DNA of 64,000 nt, taken from Adiantum capillus-veneris. Taxonomy: Eukaryota > Streptophyta > Polypodiopsida > Polypodiales > Pteridaceae. Both the position numbers and the translations under genes were made by a program. Location: the NCBI GenBank assembly GCA_014529385.2, contig CM043964.1, positions 131,789,420 through 131,853,419 on the forward strand, read 5' to 3'. A model generated the notes under the pieces. It was not told the origin of the DNA. It ran no database searches and saw only the letters and a list, made by a program, of their open reading frames with translations. Positions 1-11,100 of the stretch are shown piece by piece. Within the stretch, counting starts at the first letter, position 1; each line of letters opens with the position of its first letter.

Positions 1-1
1 T

Positions 2-415
2 AAAGGTTTTGGGCTGACATTAGAAGTTACTGCCTTGACTTGGTTTCAACCATTAAACAACTTGGAATTCCTAAGTATTGAGCAACTTTTTCGAGAATTC
101 ATTGAGGAATTCTCAAAGAGGGGGATCAAGCATAACATTTTCTCCCAGATCTATGCATTTAGGAAAAAGGAGAAAGAGAAAGTGAAGGAAGCATCACTTA
201 GTTTCAAGCAATACATAGAGAGATGCCTCTCTCGAGAACTATCTCAGGATGAAAGACTATCAGTCCTTTTCATAGAAGGATTGCAAACTGACACGCTTAA
301 AAAGGACTTGCACTTGAAGGCATGTGTAACTATTGAGCAAGTCATGAAAGAGGTGTTGTATCTGGTAGATAACTGCAAGGCATATAGGGAGGTGACTGAA
401 GACACACACATCTGA
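2..415 (+). pseudogene. Ty3/gypsy Gag fragment (gypsy II family)
   Basis: This is a piece of the capsid part of a retrotransposon Gag protein; Gag forms the virus-like particle that packages element RNA. The reading frame enters from the left edge and ends with TGA at 415. Its motif FIEEFSKRGIKHN and the later stretch around LFIEGLQTDTLKKDL match, position by position, the Gag of the gypsy element at 57377-58330 (FIEEFSQRGIAHN and LIFIQGLRNADLQKDL). It is therefore a second, older copy of the same family. No LTR, primer-binding site or polymerase follows; the next kilobase is non-coding. The similarity is seen directly; the Gag assignment rests on the linked reverse transcriptase in the other copy. 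Confidence 0.75.
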
Positions 416-1773
416 TCTAGAAATTCTTCACTTAAGGTACGAGCCATTTATAAAATGTGTAGCATATGTCAATTGCAAGATAGGAGGGCTAGTTTCAAGG
501 TGCATTTGTCTAGGATAGTCTATGGAGGAATGCAAACTCCACTTCTTATCTAAGCTACAATTAGTGAAAGGGTAAGCAAATGTGTTTACAAAAAAATTCT
601 CTAAATACTTCTCCATTGCAACATAGAAGTTTTGTTTTGAAGTTCAAGAAATTAGGCTAAAAACATATATAATGAAATAAATACTACCCACAAGAAAACA
701 TTAATAAGTTATTTATACCAAATTGGAGAAGTTAACGCCCAGAAGCATCCACTTATGCATAGACCCTCATAAAGATATGCATGCATACATTGACATCTCA
801 ATACATGCACTTAGACTCCATGATTTTCCTCTCGGCATATTTTAGTTTCCAAAACTCTCTTACATGGAGGATGTAAAATAGCCATTCTTGATTCAAACAT
901 TTTTCTCCACAAACAAGGTCTCTCACACAATTCAAAGTCCATGATTTCTTTTCTCCCAATGCAAACATTTAAACTTTATATTTTTCCTTTCAAAGACTTG
1001 TAGGTTCTAAAACTGTTTTATATGAAGGACACAAAAATAAATGTTTTAAGCAAACATGTGTGCCAAGACCAAGATATTCCTTGCACATCCATGAATTCTC
1101 CATTTCATACTTGTAAGGTTTATTTTGATATCAAACATAATTTTCTCCTAGTTACAGATGGATGCAACCTTGAGATGGAATGATATAGAATTGCTAAAGA
1201 ACAAAAATAATTTTTTAAAAATATATCATGATGAAAAACAACCATAATCTAGTAAAATGTGTCCCAAAAAACAAGGTGCAATCTAGAACTACATTGAAAT
1301 CTCCTTAGACTTGAATACACTCTAGTAATATAGTGAAGTCCCCTTAGACTAGGGTACAGTTCATCGACACATTTTTGTTCTAAAGCAGGATGCTTTTTCA
1401 TTACATTGGATTCTCCTTTTAATTGGATACACTCTAACAATACATGGAAGTCCTCTTAGAGTAGAGTGCACTCCATTACAAGTCCCTTAGAATAGAGAAC
1501 AATCCATCACATAGGATTCTCCTTATAATAGCATACACCGGAGTAATATGTGGAAGTCCCCTTAGAGAAGGGTGCACTCAGTGTACAAATAATTTTCTTT
1601 ATAATAGGATACCCTGTAGAATATATACAAGGCCCCTTAGAGTAGGGTGCACTCTATGCAAGTGTTCATCAAATTGATACATCTTTGTTTAAAAATAACC
1701 TTTGAATTACATAGTAGTATAAATACACATCATACTAAAAGGAGACATCATTTGGCCATAAAAAGGATCATTG
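416..1773. other. non-coding stretch with short degenerate repeats
   Basis: No convincing gene is seen. The first 800 bases are AT-rich with nothing recognisable. From about 1300 to 1660 a motif close to GGAAGTCCCCTTAGAGTAGG, followed by GTGCACTC, recurs at about 1334, 1447, 1552 and 1629. Each copy is preceded by a variant of GGATACACTC, and the spacing of 77-113 bp is irregular. Confidence 0.6.
1300..1660. repeat. degenerate tandem repeat, unit about 80-110 bp
   Basis: Four to five imperfect copies of a unit containing AAGTCCCCTTAGAGTAGGGT and GTGCACTC are visible (cores near 1334, 1447, 1552, 1629, and a partial one near 1301). The copies differ by substitutions and small indels, so the repeat is old. 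Nothing links it to the ~180-bp satellite further right. Confidence 0.6.
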
Positions 1774-2508
1774 TCAACCTTCTTTAATGTTATCGCCTTG
1801 ACACGTACACATGGGGACATGGTTTGTCTCAAGATCACTATACTGATTTACAATTGTGTTACGGGTATAATCTCTCTTGTCTCTTGCATACAACCATCCA
1901 AGTAACCATGGAATAATCGTTTCTTGCAAGAATCTTTGAAGCTGCTCAGGTGTTTGCCTCCACATATTTGGAAATATAAGATATGTTCCTAGTATATTCC
2001 ACATCATCCTATATGGACTATCATAAAAAATCAAGGTATTCTTTGCATCCAAGTCCTCAAACATCTTCCACATATCACTCAAGTTTTTATGATAAACCCT
2101 TCTAAATACTAACATGATGTTTGGATTTTGGCAACACTTGTTACTCATAAAGATCTTGAACTTGCTATAATGCTTTGGCAAACATTTTGTGTGATGGGTT
2201 GCACTCTTGTAGCAAATCCATATCCACAACTCAAAGTATTCACCACAAAAATCCAAAAACATCTCTGCGTTTAGGCACACCGCATGATAAACTTCATCTT
2301 TTTCCTCCACAAGACGCATGTGTTGAGCCCAAGGTGGCATCGAATCTCCATGTTTTGTTTCAACAGTCTTCAAAAGTAGTCCTTCAAGGTCCAAAACAAA
2401 CACTCTTTTAATATTCTTGACAGCAAGTGGCAGGTGACAAGGAGGTGATTGATATATACGAGAAGGCCTTGAATGAGGTTGGTTGGGTGCTTCAAAACCT
2501 TCCTTCAA
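1774..2508 (-). CDS. FCP1/SCP-like HAD phosphatase-domain protein, probably inactive
   Basis: A single open frame of 244 residues resembles the FCP1 homology (NLI-interacting factor) domain, a HAD-superfamily phosphatase fold acting on phosphoserine, classically in the RNA polymerase II tail. The signature is VFVLDLEGLLLKTV near residues 36-49. The family has DxDGxL; here it reads Asp-Leu-Glu-Gly, so the second catalytic Asp (general acid) is Glu. FLDFCGEYFELWIW (about 84-97) matches the conserved FL-x-x-hydrophobic segment before the second motif. LIFYDSPYRMMWN (about 159-171) matches the later acidic motif, where the usual DDSP reads YDSP. A related but frameshifted copy lies upstream at 3490-4370 on the same strand, so this may be the second domain of one gene or a tandem duplicate. 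The start at 2508 is simply the first Met and may be an internal exon. Domain assignment is fairly sure; activity is doubtful. Confidence 0.6.
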   Translation of the reverse strand: MKEGFEAPNQPHSRPSRIYQSPPCHLPLAVKNIKRVFVLDLEGLLLKTVETKHGDSMPPWAQHMRLVEEKDEVYHAVCLNAEMFLDFCGEYFELWIWICYKSATHHTKCLPKHYSKFKIFMSNKCCQNPNIMLVFRRVYHKNLSDMWKMFEDLDAKNTLIFYDSPYRMMWNILGTYLIFPNMWRQTPEQLQRFLQETIIPWLLGWLYARDKRDYTRNTIVNQYSDLETNHVPMCTCQGDNIKEG

Positions 2509-3156
2509 ATCATGCCTACAGATAGTCGACCCACTTTCTTGTAGTGATGACTCTGGAATTGAAAAGCAAGAAATTTATTATGTTTCAAAGAATACAAATA
2601 GTTTCTACATTTTCTACACTATGGTATTAATAGGTGCCAAAGTCCATCTTCAACTTACTCATTGCTATAAAAAAATCCCAATTGAAAACCTTACAAAGCT
2701 TCACCATTCTCCACGCTATGCTTCTTTGAAGCATGGAGAAAAGTAAGGTCTACCACCTAGCTAGGCTAGGCTCCACTCTGAATGGGAGAAAAGTAAGATC
2801 TCCCATAGGTCGAAACTAGGCTTGATGATGAGGGGTCTCTTGTTTCAAGGTCTACCACTTGTCCAAGCTACAATTCATACAATATAGTGGTTTATAGCTA
2901 GACTCGATTGGGAATGGGAGAAAAGGTGCAAGATCCACCACCTGTCCAACCTCTTAGGCTTTTTCTTAAATGTTTTCCTTCTCACTACATGGAGGACTTG
3001 TGATAAGGGGCTTTACCAAAAGGTCCAGCACTTGTCCAAGCTTGCTCCATGGAATATCTAGAAATAGATCTGCAAGAAGAAACAAAAAGAAAAAATTGAC
3101 ACTATGCACATGTATATTCAAGTATGTGAAACAAGGTTCAAGTCATAAAAGGTACC
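2509..3156. other. intron/intergenic spacer with dispersed satellite-like boxes
   Basis: No gene is supported here. At about 2750, 2850, 2935 and 3030 the sequence carries variants of GGTCTACCACTTGTCCAAGC. This box occurs twice per monomer in the satellite that starts near 8166, but here it is embedded in otherwise unrelated sequence (for example AATGGGAGAAAAGTAAGATC). The spacer separates two minus-strand FCP1-like segments and may be an intron. Confidence 0.5.
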
Positions 3157-3459
3157 TTAGGGGTGTGTTTTATTTAGCCTTAGAAGATTGTTCTCAGCTT
3201 TGACCTTGTTTATATAAGCCTCTGTAGTGGTTGCCTTCAATGGCCCTTTTGTAGTACATCCCAATTTCCTAGCTAGATTGATCAATTGTGGTGCCTTCAT
3301 GCTTTCCATAGCTGTACCTTCCTTTTCTAGTATCTCTTGTATTTGAGCTTGTCTGATGTCATTGTTGTCATTTTTGTCACTTTCTCGATTGTGTTTTCCT
3401 TCAAGGATAGCTTCACCTTTGTCATATTTTGCAGGAGTTATCCTTCTTGTAAAGAACAC
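3157..3459 (-). CDS. possible exon with SAP-like helix-extended-helix motif
   Basis: This 100-residue open frame lies just downstream of the FCP1-like domain and on the same strand. Residues about 54-89 (MKAPQLINLARKLGC, then KATTTEAYINKV) have the spacing of a SAP-type DNA-binding motif: a leucine-rich helix, a Gly turn and a second helix. The frame is probably open upstream of the annotated Met (WSAKVFFTRR can be read), suggesting an exon rather than a whole gene. The N-terminal part is rich in Lys, Asp and Asn (ESDKNDNNDIRQ). A combined FCP1-plus-SAP protein would fit a nuclear role, but that is inference. It could also be an unrelated chance frame. Confidence 0.35.
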   Translation of the reverse strand: MFFTRRITPAKYDKGEAILEGKHNRESDKNDNNDIRQAQIQEILEKEGTAMESMKAPQLINLARKLGCTTKGPLKATTTEAYINKVKAENNLLRLNKTHP

Positions 3460-3489
3460 CTTGGCTGACCAAGCATCATTTTTTTGCTT

Positions 3490-4370
3490 CTAATTCTCTT
3501 TGATTTCTTTATATTCACTCTCATTTGTCAATGTTGGCTGTCCGTAATGATTAGAGGCAATGAAATTCCGCACATCTCTTATCTCATCCAGCTCAAACAA
3601 GTAGGGAAGCAACTCCTCCAAGAGCATATTGTCAACCAGTTTTTCACCATCAAATTGGGATGGAAAAATACAGTTGTTTGCAGGGAAAATGCATCCCTTG
3701 TAAGGAGATTCATCAATAAGAATTGTTCTTCGTGGGTCACATTCATACCCCATGGAAATTTTAGCTAGAGGCTTGAACATTGCCTCAACGGTTGGATTGC
3801 CAGGTCTAAATAATTTATTGCTTTGACAAGTGTAGCAACCTTCTTGATTCCAAATTGCAAAGAAAGGCAATGTACCTTTTGCTAAGCTCTCTGGTGCTTT
3901 TAAGAATTTGAAGCACATTGTTCCTAGTAGTCGTCGACCAAATTGCAACATTAAACCTCTGTAATAATTGGATGCAACCTGGCCTAAGTATAATATATCT
4001 TTTTGGATCTAGTTGCACTGACTGGTGGTGTGAGGATGGCTGAGGGGAACATTTCAATATCATACCATTTAAGTCCAAAATAATTATGAGTATGGACTTC
4101 TCAACATCTGCACTAGATGAAGTAGCAACAAACAAAAAATGGCTCTTGAGCAGACATTTTAGTCTCTTTTGAAGTAGGTTGTATTGTTGGAGTAGGCATT
4201 TCTTCATTCTCACTGTTGCAAGATTGCTCAAGGTGCACATCACCAGACTTTGGTATAGACGTATCATCCACCTTGGGCATGTCAGAAATAATAGAATCAA
4301 GGGGTTCAACAATTGCAGACTCAACCACAGGGGCTTTATCTATCCCAATTTGCAAATCCAAAAAACACAA
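3490..4370 (-). pseudogene. FCP1/SCP-like HAD phosphatase-domain gene with two frameshifts
   Basis: Three overlapping minus-strand frames together give a full FCP1 homology domain. The first (4370-4140) supplies an acidic, Ser/Pro-rich N-terminal extension. The second supplies ILDLNGMILKC and RPGCIQLLQRFNVAIWSTTT. The third supplies the cap region and TILIDESPYKG, then LLPYLFELDEIRDVRNFI, which is typical of plant FCP1-like proteins. The frames change once in a run of T near 4137 and once near 3900 (ATTCTTAAAAG), so either the gene is decayed or homopolymers were miscalled. The nucleophile motif reads Asp-Leu-Asn-Gly instead of Asp-x-Asp-Gly, so the second acid is lost here too. The copy at 1774-2508 shows a different loss at the same position. 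Confidence 0.7.
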
Positions 4371-5355
4371 ATAACATTAGTTTCTCAAAAACCACTAGAA
4401 TTTAAATCACCAATTATAAACATGTGGAAGTCAAACTTTTGAGTTTATTCAAGGTAAAATCAATATTGTAAACCTTGCAACTATTGGTACACAAGGCAAC
4501 ACTAGTCTAGACTACAATTTTTTGTGACAAACTTGTACACCCTACACTTTAATAAAAATTACTACTTAAGTGAATATTGAAGGCCACATAAAGTTAACAG
4601 CAACCATGATTTACTTGATTGAGATTTGATCCATTAAAAGTCATATTAACACATGTAATTAAGACTTGTCTCCATATAAATACTTGAAAACATCAAATAA
4701 AGTCATAGCCAACAAACTATATGTCTCCTCATTCAAGTCGACGAATAGTCTCAACACTTGCATAGCCATAATCTCTTGATTTAATGTCTAAAGATAAGCC
4801 TTTATCCAAAGGTATTAATTTTGGATAAAATATATAGCTACATTTTGGACACTCGTACAATGAGAGGTATTTTTGTAATCCAACATGTTTCCCTTTTCTA
4901 CAAATTTACAAATCCACACCTAGTTAATCTCTCTCTTTTTCTATATTCAATTCTTCTGACCTTAATAGAAGCAAGGTCTACCAGTTGTCCAAGCCAGTGC
5001 AAGGAAATGGCTATTGTTTTAAATCTACCACAATTACACTCCACTAAAGGTTCACCACCACATTTGTTTGAGCTAGCCTCCATGGAAGGTCCACCACTTG
5101 TCCAAGCTATATGGGATTGTTTGAAGGTCTAACACACTTCTTGAGATTGGGATCTACGTAGGGTTCATCTACCCATGCTAGCCTTGAAAGTATAAAATAA
5201 AGGGGATACTACAAGGTCTAAAACTCATCAATTCAAGCTCTTAAGTTTAGGTTAGTGTTTTTTTAAAATCTAAGGGTTCATCACTCAAAAATTATAAGAT
5301 TATTCTCTACATTTAAACCTTTAATTCTTCAAGATGAAAAAGATGGACTCAAAAA
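4371..5355. other. non-coding spacer with satellite-like boxes
   Basis: No convincing gene was found. Between about 4974 and 5130 the sequence contains three variants of the satellite box (AGGTCTACCAGTTGTCC, AAGGTTCACCACCAC, AAGGTCCACCACTTGTCC), each followed by AGC and a short unrelated stretch. The rest is AT-rich. The right end meets the segmental duplication that begins at about 5356. Confidence 0.5.
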
Positions 5356-5428
5356 ATACTACATAAAACAAAACCTAACATTAAGAGTATCAAATCAACA
5401 AGAATAGATGTTAACATATACAAGAAGG

Positions 5429-8126
5429 TCAAAACATACGTCCTTCCATTTCCAAGTAGGTCTCCATTGACAAAGGAGGTTGGTCTTCTTCTCCTTCTTT
5501 TTCTTGAGGAGAAATCTCTTCTCTGATTGACACATTGTAAGCTAATTGCAAAGCAGGTTGTTGATCTTGAAGGCCAGCCCACTTTTCTATATCAGCATGG
5601 GCCTTAGCAAATTTGAGAAGTCTGGTTGCTAAGGTTCCTTGATCTTGCACACTCTCAACTAAGCAGATGACATCTTTTTTTTTTTTGTAATTCTTCTTGT
5701 GCAACCAGAGAGCCATCACTAAAGAGATCTACAAGCTTGCAATCTTTAAAGCAAAATGTATGAATGTAGTGCTTGACGAAAACTCTTTTTTTGGCTTCCA
5801 AATATTGCAAATCTGACATGCCTTCATTTTCTACTTGAAGCAAAGAACAATTTGGCATTGAATGTTGTTTTGATCTCCTTCTAAGGTCTTCAAATGCATT
5901 ACCTTGTCCCATGAAGGCAATAACCACAAGGAATTGAATTTCTCCTTTGCAAGGTGCTAATGGAAAGTGATGCAAGACACACAACAATGGTAGCTCACAT
6001 TATCTCCCATACTCTGAAACGCACATTGCAATTTTGTGAGTTTAGAGAAGTCTATAAATGCAAGAAACAAAAATCCAGGATCAATTGAGTCTCTAGAAAT
6101 AGCCAACATCCCATCCAAAGCATTGCTAAATATCTCCTCGCTCCACTGCAAGTTATCCCCATAGTGTTTTGTCAAGTCTAAAATGCATAAGCCAATAGGA
6201 ATTTGGTTGTTGAAGTGCCGCTTCAAGTAGAGATTTCCTTCCATCTATAGGTTCATCACATAGATGGACAATGGCAAATCAAGAGACTCACTTTTCTACT
6301 TGTGAAGGTGAATTGCCCATTGCATGTATTTTATAGCTTCATTCGGAAAATCCATTTTCTTTGTTCCACGCTTCAAGCTATTTTGAGCCATTGCTCACAT
6401 AGCATAAGAATGGTTTTATAAAATGCATCATTGAATTTATACATGCTGACTATTTCCTCCCAATCTTTACACGGTGATGACTCATTCAAAGCATTGAAGC
6501 CTTCAAGAAGTGCGTCTTGAATGAGTTTTTCTTGTTTGAGTTGCTTGATTCGATCATATATATCAATTACATCACCATCTTTTGCACTCTTTGACAAGAA
6601 AATCTTCTCTTCTTTAATTTGTTCTTGAATGATCTTTACCTCTGATTCCTCAAGACCGCAAAGAAATCTGAATATTGTTGTTGGGGTTTCTTGTTCTCCT
6701 CTTCAAGCCTTGTAATAATTTCTACCCAACAATTATAAACTTTATTGGAATATGTAACCATGTGTGCCTGTTTAGCAATCCAACTTGCTCCTACACTCAT
6801 TCTTGCCAATCGAAGAAAAGTCTAGAAAGAAATATAACACCAATGAGAAGATTGAACTCAAATGTTCAATTAAAGACAATAAGAAAGAAGAAGAAAGACA
6901 CTTACATCCCATCCAACACGAGATATATGTCCCTCTGCAACTCCACTTGTTGCCCTTGATGGTTGTCCTAAATAGATCCATTGACTTTGCAAATGCCACA
7001 ATATTTGACTGTAAGGTTGCTTGACATACAATGCTTTAGCCTCATCATTTGCAATGACATATATAGTAGCTGCAACCATTGGAGGAGCATTTACAACAAT
7101 ACGAGCCTTTTCAAAATTTATACACGTCAATCAATCTTTGAAATATCTCATTGTTTTTTGGTTCATTGTGAAGCAAAATTTTTGCGGCATAAATTGAATG
7201 TTGGCCATCAAGAATCCAATAATGATAATCTTGTAGTTTGCCCTCTAGTACCTCTTCTGCTACCAAAGGTGTACCCATCTTTGCCTTTGCATTTTGAACA
7301 TGCATCAAATATGCACACGCTGCAGGCTTAGTTGTACTCTGAGAAAATCCAAATAGCATGCTTCCAGCATGTTTTCCATCAATAGTACGTACATTATAGT
7401 GATCAGGAGCCAGCCAACAATTTTGAATAGGGATATCAAACTCTTTATAATGGAAAGGGAAATAGCTTATATAGTTATTCACTCCACCTGTATCTTTTTC
7501 TTGTCCTTTCATGGCCTTTGCCTCTAGAGCTTCTGGATCCATGATTCTCATCTTGGATGTTGAACCTTGTGTTGAGGATGCTAGAGATGCATTGTCTACA
7601 TCCAAAATGGAACTAGTCTCCTTAGATGCTACTTTTTGTACTTTGACTTTCTTGTTTATAGGTGGTCGTAAAGCTTTCACCTTCTTTTCCTGTACTGTGG
7701 CTATGATGGAGCTTTGAATTTGATCTGTTGTGACACCTTGAGTTAACACTTCAATCTTCCATCCTCCAGAAAACATTGAGTTGACTCTTCAATCTTCCAT
7801 CCTCGAGAAAACATTGACTCATCTTTATTTTGAGACATGCGTGAAAATGCATATGCTCCTGGAGATAATTGGAATTCTTGACTCATTGGGACTACAATAA
7901 CAATGTGTTCCACCTGTGGATGACCATCAACTGTAGAGATAGAGGCTTCCACTACTTGGCCAACATCTTCAAATAGACTGTCATTCTCTTTGTTTGCAAT
8001 AAATAGATGCACCTTATGAATTTTTGCACCCTCTACACCATGTATATCCAGATACCAATTCCTTTGATCATTGCAAGTATAGTCAATTGAGACAGCCACC
8101 CTTGTAACATTTCTTTTTGGTGCCAT
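5429..8126 (-). pseudogene. unknown multi-exon gene with DGQH (ParB-like) motif, copy 1
   Basis: Several minus-strand frames line up into one protein of roughly 800 residues that I do not recognise. It starts at the Met of MAPKRNVTRVAV (8126). The most informative part is near 7190-7230: HYWILDGQHSIYAAKIL resembles the Asp-Gly-Gln-His-Arg motif of ParB/sulfiredoxin/DndB-type domains, with Ser in place of Arg. A spliced intron is visible: donor GTAAGT at about 6905 and acceptor TTTCTTTCTAG at about 6822. The C-terminal part is helical and charged (KQLKQEKLIQDALLEGF; LEAKKRVFVKHYI; EEISPQEKEGEEDQPPL). Breaks: a tandem duplication of about 38 bp (7749-7825) shifts the frame, and a one-base shift occurs near 7113 in a run of T. 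The exon structure is inferred, not proven. Function unknown; a nucleotide- or DNA-binding role is only suggested by the motif. Confidence 0.55.
7749..7825 (-). repeat. 38-bp tandem duplication breaking the DGQH-motif gene
   Basis: The unit CTTCAATCTTCCATCCTC, continuing into AGAAAACATTGA, occurs twice in a row (about 7749 and 7787). Skipping one copy joins the N-terminal and central frames without a stop. The same duplication is present in the second gene copy at about 14520-14595, so it predates the segmental duplication. Confidence 0.75.
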
Positions 8127-8165
8127 ATCTTCCTGGGAAAAAAACAAATTCAATTGTTACTAAAT

Positions 8166-11100
8166 AATATAGTCCACCACTTGTCCAACCTACTTCCAAG
8201 GTGGTTTGTAGGTCCACCACTTGTCCAAGCTAGCTCTACTGAAACAAGCTATCTCTATTGTTTCAAGGTCAATGTGTGAATGGAGTGTAGCTACTATGTC
8301 TATTAGCATGAATGGTTTGGGGAAAAGGTCCACCACTTGTCCAATCTACTATCCATTGTGTTCTGGAGGATTTAGCCCAAGGTGGCTTGAAGGTCCACCA
8401 ACTATCTAAGCTAGCTCTATTATAACAATCTATCTCTATTGTTTCAAGGTCAACTTGTGAATTGACTGTAGCTACTATGTTTACTACCATGGATGGTTTG
8501 GGGAATAGGTCCACCCCTTGTCCAACCTACTATCCATTGTATTATGGAGGTTTTAGCTCAAAGTGGTTTGAAGGTCCACCACCAGTCCAAGATAGTTCTA
8601 TTGAAACAAGCTATATATGTTCTTTCAAGGTCATTGTGTGATTGGAGTGTAGCTACTATGTCTATTGGCATGGATGGTTTGGGGAAGAGGTCCACCGCTT
8701 GTCCAACCTACTATCCATTGTGTTATGGAGGTTTTTTCCCTAGGTGGTTTGAAGGTCCACCACCTATCCAAGCTAGATCTATTGAAAGGAGTTATCTCTA
8801 TTGTTTCAAGGTCAATGTGTAAAAGGAGTGTAGCTACTATGTTTACTACCATGGATGGATTGGTACAGAGGTCCACCCCTTGTAAAACCTACTAATCATT
8901 GTGTTATGGAGGTTTTAGACCAAGGTGGTTTAAAGGTCTACCATTGTGTCCAAGCTAGATCTATTGAATAGTCCTATCTCTAATTTTTGAAGGTCAATAT
9001 GTAAATCCAGTGTAGCTACTAGATTTAATATCATGGATGGTTTGGGGCAGAGGTCCACCACTTGTCCAACCTACTATCCATTGCATTCTTGAGGATTTAG
9101 CCCAGGTTGCCTTGAAGGTCCACCACCTGTCCAAGCTATATAAATTGCACAAAGATATGTCTATTGTTTCAAATTCAATTCGTGAATGGAGTGTATCTAC
9201 TTTGTTTACTACCATGGATGGTTTGGGGCAAAGCTCGACCACTTGTCCAACCTACTATCCATTGTGTTATGGAGGTTTTAACCCAAGATTGTTTGAAGAT
9301 CCACCACCTGTTCAAGCTAGCTCCATTGAAAGAATCTATCTCTATCGTTTCAAGGTCAATGTTTGAATGGAGTGTAGCTACTTTGCTAACTACCATGGAT
9401 GGTTTGGGACAGAGGTCCACCACTTGTCCAATCTACTATCCATTGTGTTATTGAGGTTTTAGGCCAAGGTTGTTTGAAGGTCCACCACCTCTCCAAGCTA
9501 GCTCTATTGAAATAAGCTATCTCTATTATTTGAAGGTCAATGTGTAAATGGAGTGTAACTACTATGTTTATTACCATGGATAGTATGGAGCAGAGGTCCA
9601 CCACTTGCCCAACCTACTATTCATTGTGTTATGGAGATTATAGCCCAGGGTGGTTTGAAGGTTGACCACCTATTCAAGCTATCTCTAATGTTTCAAGGTC
9701 AATGTGTGAATGGAGTGTAGCTACTATCTATATTACCATGAATAGTTTGGGGCATAGGTCCACAACTTGTCCAACCTACTATCCCTTGTGTTATGGTGGG
9801 TTTAGCCCAAGCTGATTTGAAGGTCCACCACCTATCCAAAAGCTAGCTCTATTTAATTGCAGTATCTCTATTTTTTGAAGTCCAGAGTGTGAATGCAATC
9901 TAGCTATTATGTTTATTACCATGGATGGTCTGTGGAAGACGTCCACCACTTGTCCAACCTACTATCCCTTGTGTTATAAAATTTTTAGTCCAAGCTGGTT
10001 TGAAGGTCCACCACCTATCTAAGCTAGCTCTATTGAATGAAACTATCTCTATTCTTTGAAGGTCAATGTGTGAATGGAGTGTAGCTACTATGTCTACCAT
10101 GGATGGTTTGGGGTAGAGGTCCACCGCTTGTCCAGCCTGCTATTCATTGTGTTATGGATATTTTAACCCTATGTGGTTTGAAGGTTAATCTGTGAACGGA
10201 ATGTAGCTACTACGTTTACTACCATGGATGGTTTGGGGCCGATGTCCACCACTTGTCCAAACTACTAATCATTGTGTAATGAAGTTTTTAGCCCAAGGTG
10301 GTTTGAAGGTCCACGACCTATCTAAGCTAACTTTATTGAATAGTCCTATCTCTAGTCTAATAACGTGGATGGTTTGGGGTAGAGGTCCAACACTTTTCCA
10401 ACCTACTATCCATTGTGGTATTTAGGTTTTAGCCTAAGGGTTTGAAGGTCCACCACCTGTCCAAGCTAGATCTATTGAAAGAAGCTATCTCTATTGTTTG
10501 AAGGTCAATGTCTAAATGGAGTAGAGATACTATGTTTACTACCATTCATGGTTTGGAACAGAGGTCCACCACTTGTCCAACCTACTAACCATTGCGTTGT
10601 AGAGGTTTTAACCCAAGGTTGTTTGAAGACCCACCACCTATCCAAGCTAGCTCTATTGAAAGAATATATCACTAGTGTTTGAAGGTTAAAGTGTGAATGG
10701 AGTCTAGCTACTATGCTTACTACAATGGAGAGTTTGGGATAGAGGTACATCACTTGTACAACCTACTAACCATTGTGTTATGGAGGTTTTAGTCCAAGGT
10801 GGTTTGAAGGTCCACCACCTGTCCAAGTTAGCTCTATTGAATATTCCTATCTCTACTCTAATAGCATGGATGGTTTTGGATAGAGGTCTAGCACTTTTTC
10901 ACCCTACTATCCATTGTGTTATTGAGGTTTTAGCCCAAGGTGGTTTGAAGTTCCACCACTTGTCCAAGCTAGTTCTATTGAAAGAAGCTATCTCTATTGT
11001 TTGAAGTTCAATGTGTGAATGGAGTGTAGCTACTATGTTTACTACCATGGGTGGTTTGGGTATAGGAAAATCAGTAGTCCAACCTACTAGCCATTGTGTT

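Larger units (their letters stand above)
5356..9548 (+). repeat. segmental duplication, copy 1
   Basis: About 4.19 kb here recurs in the same orientation at 12199-16325. Both copies start at ATACTACATAAAA and run through the unknown minus-strand gene into satellite, ending at GGTCAATGTGTAAA. In the satellite part the two copies differ almost only by single-base gaps in copy 2. Copy 2 also lacks about 40 bp matching part of 5730-5765 and about 30 bp near 5810-5840, and has a 12-bp extra repeat near 14820. Confidence 0.9.
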
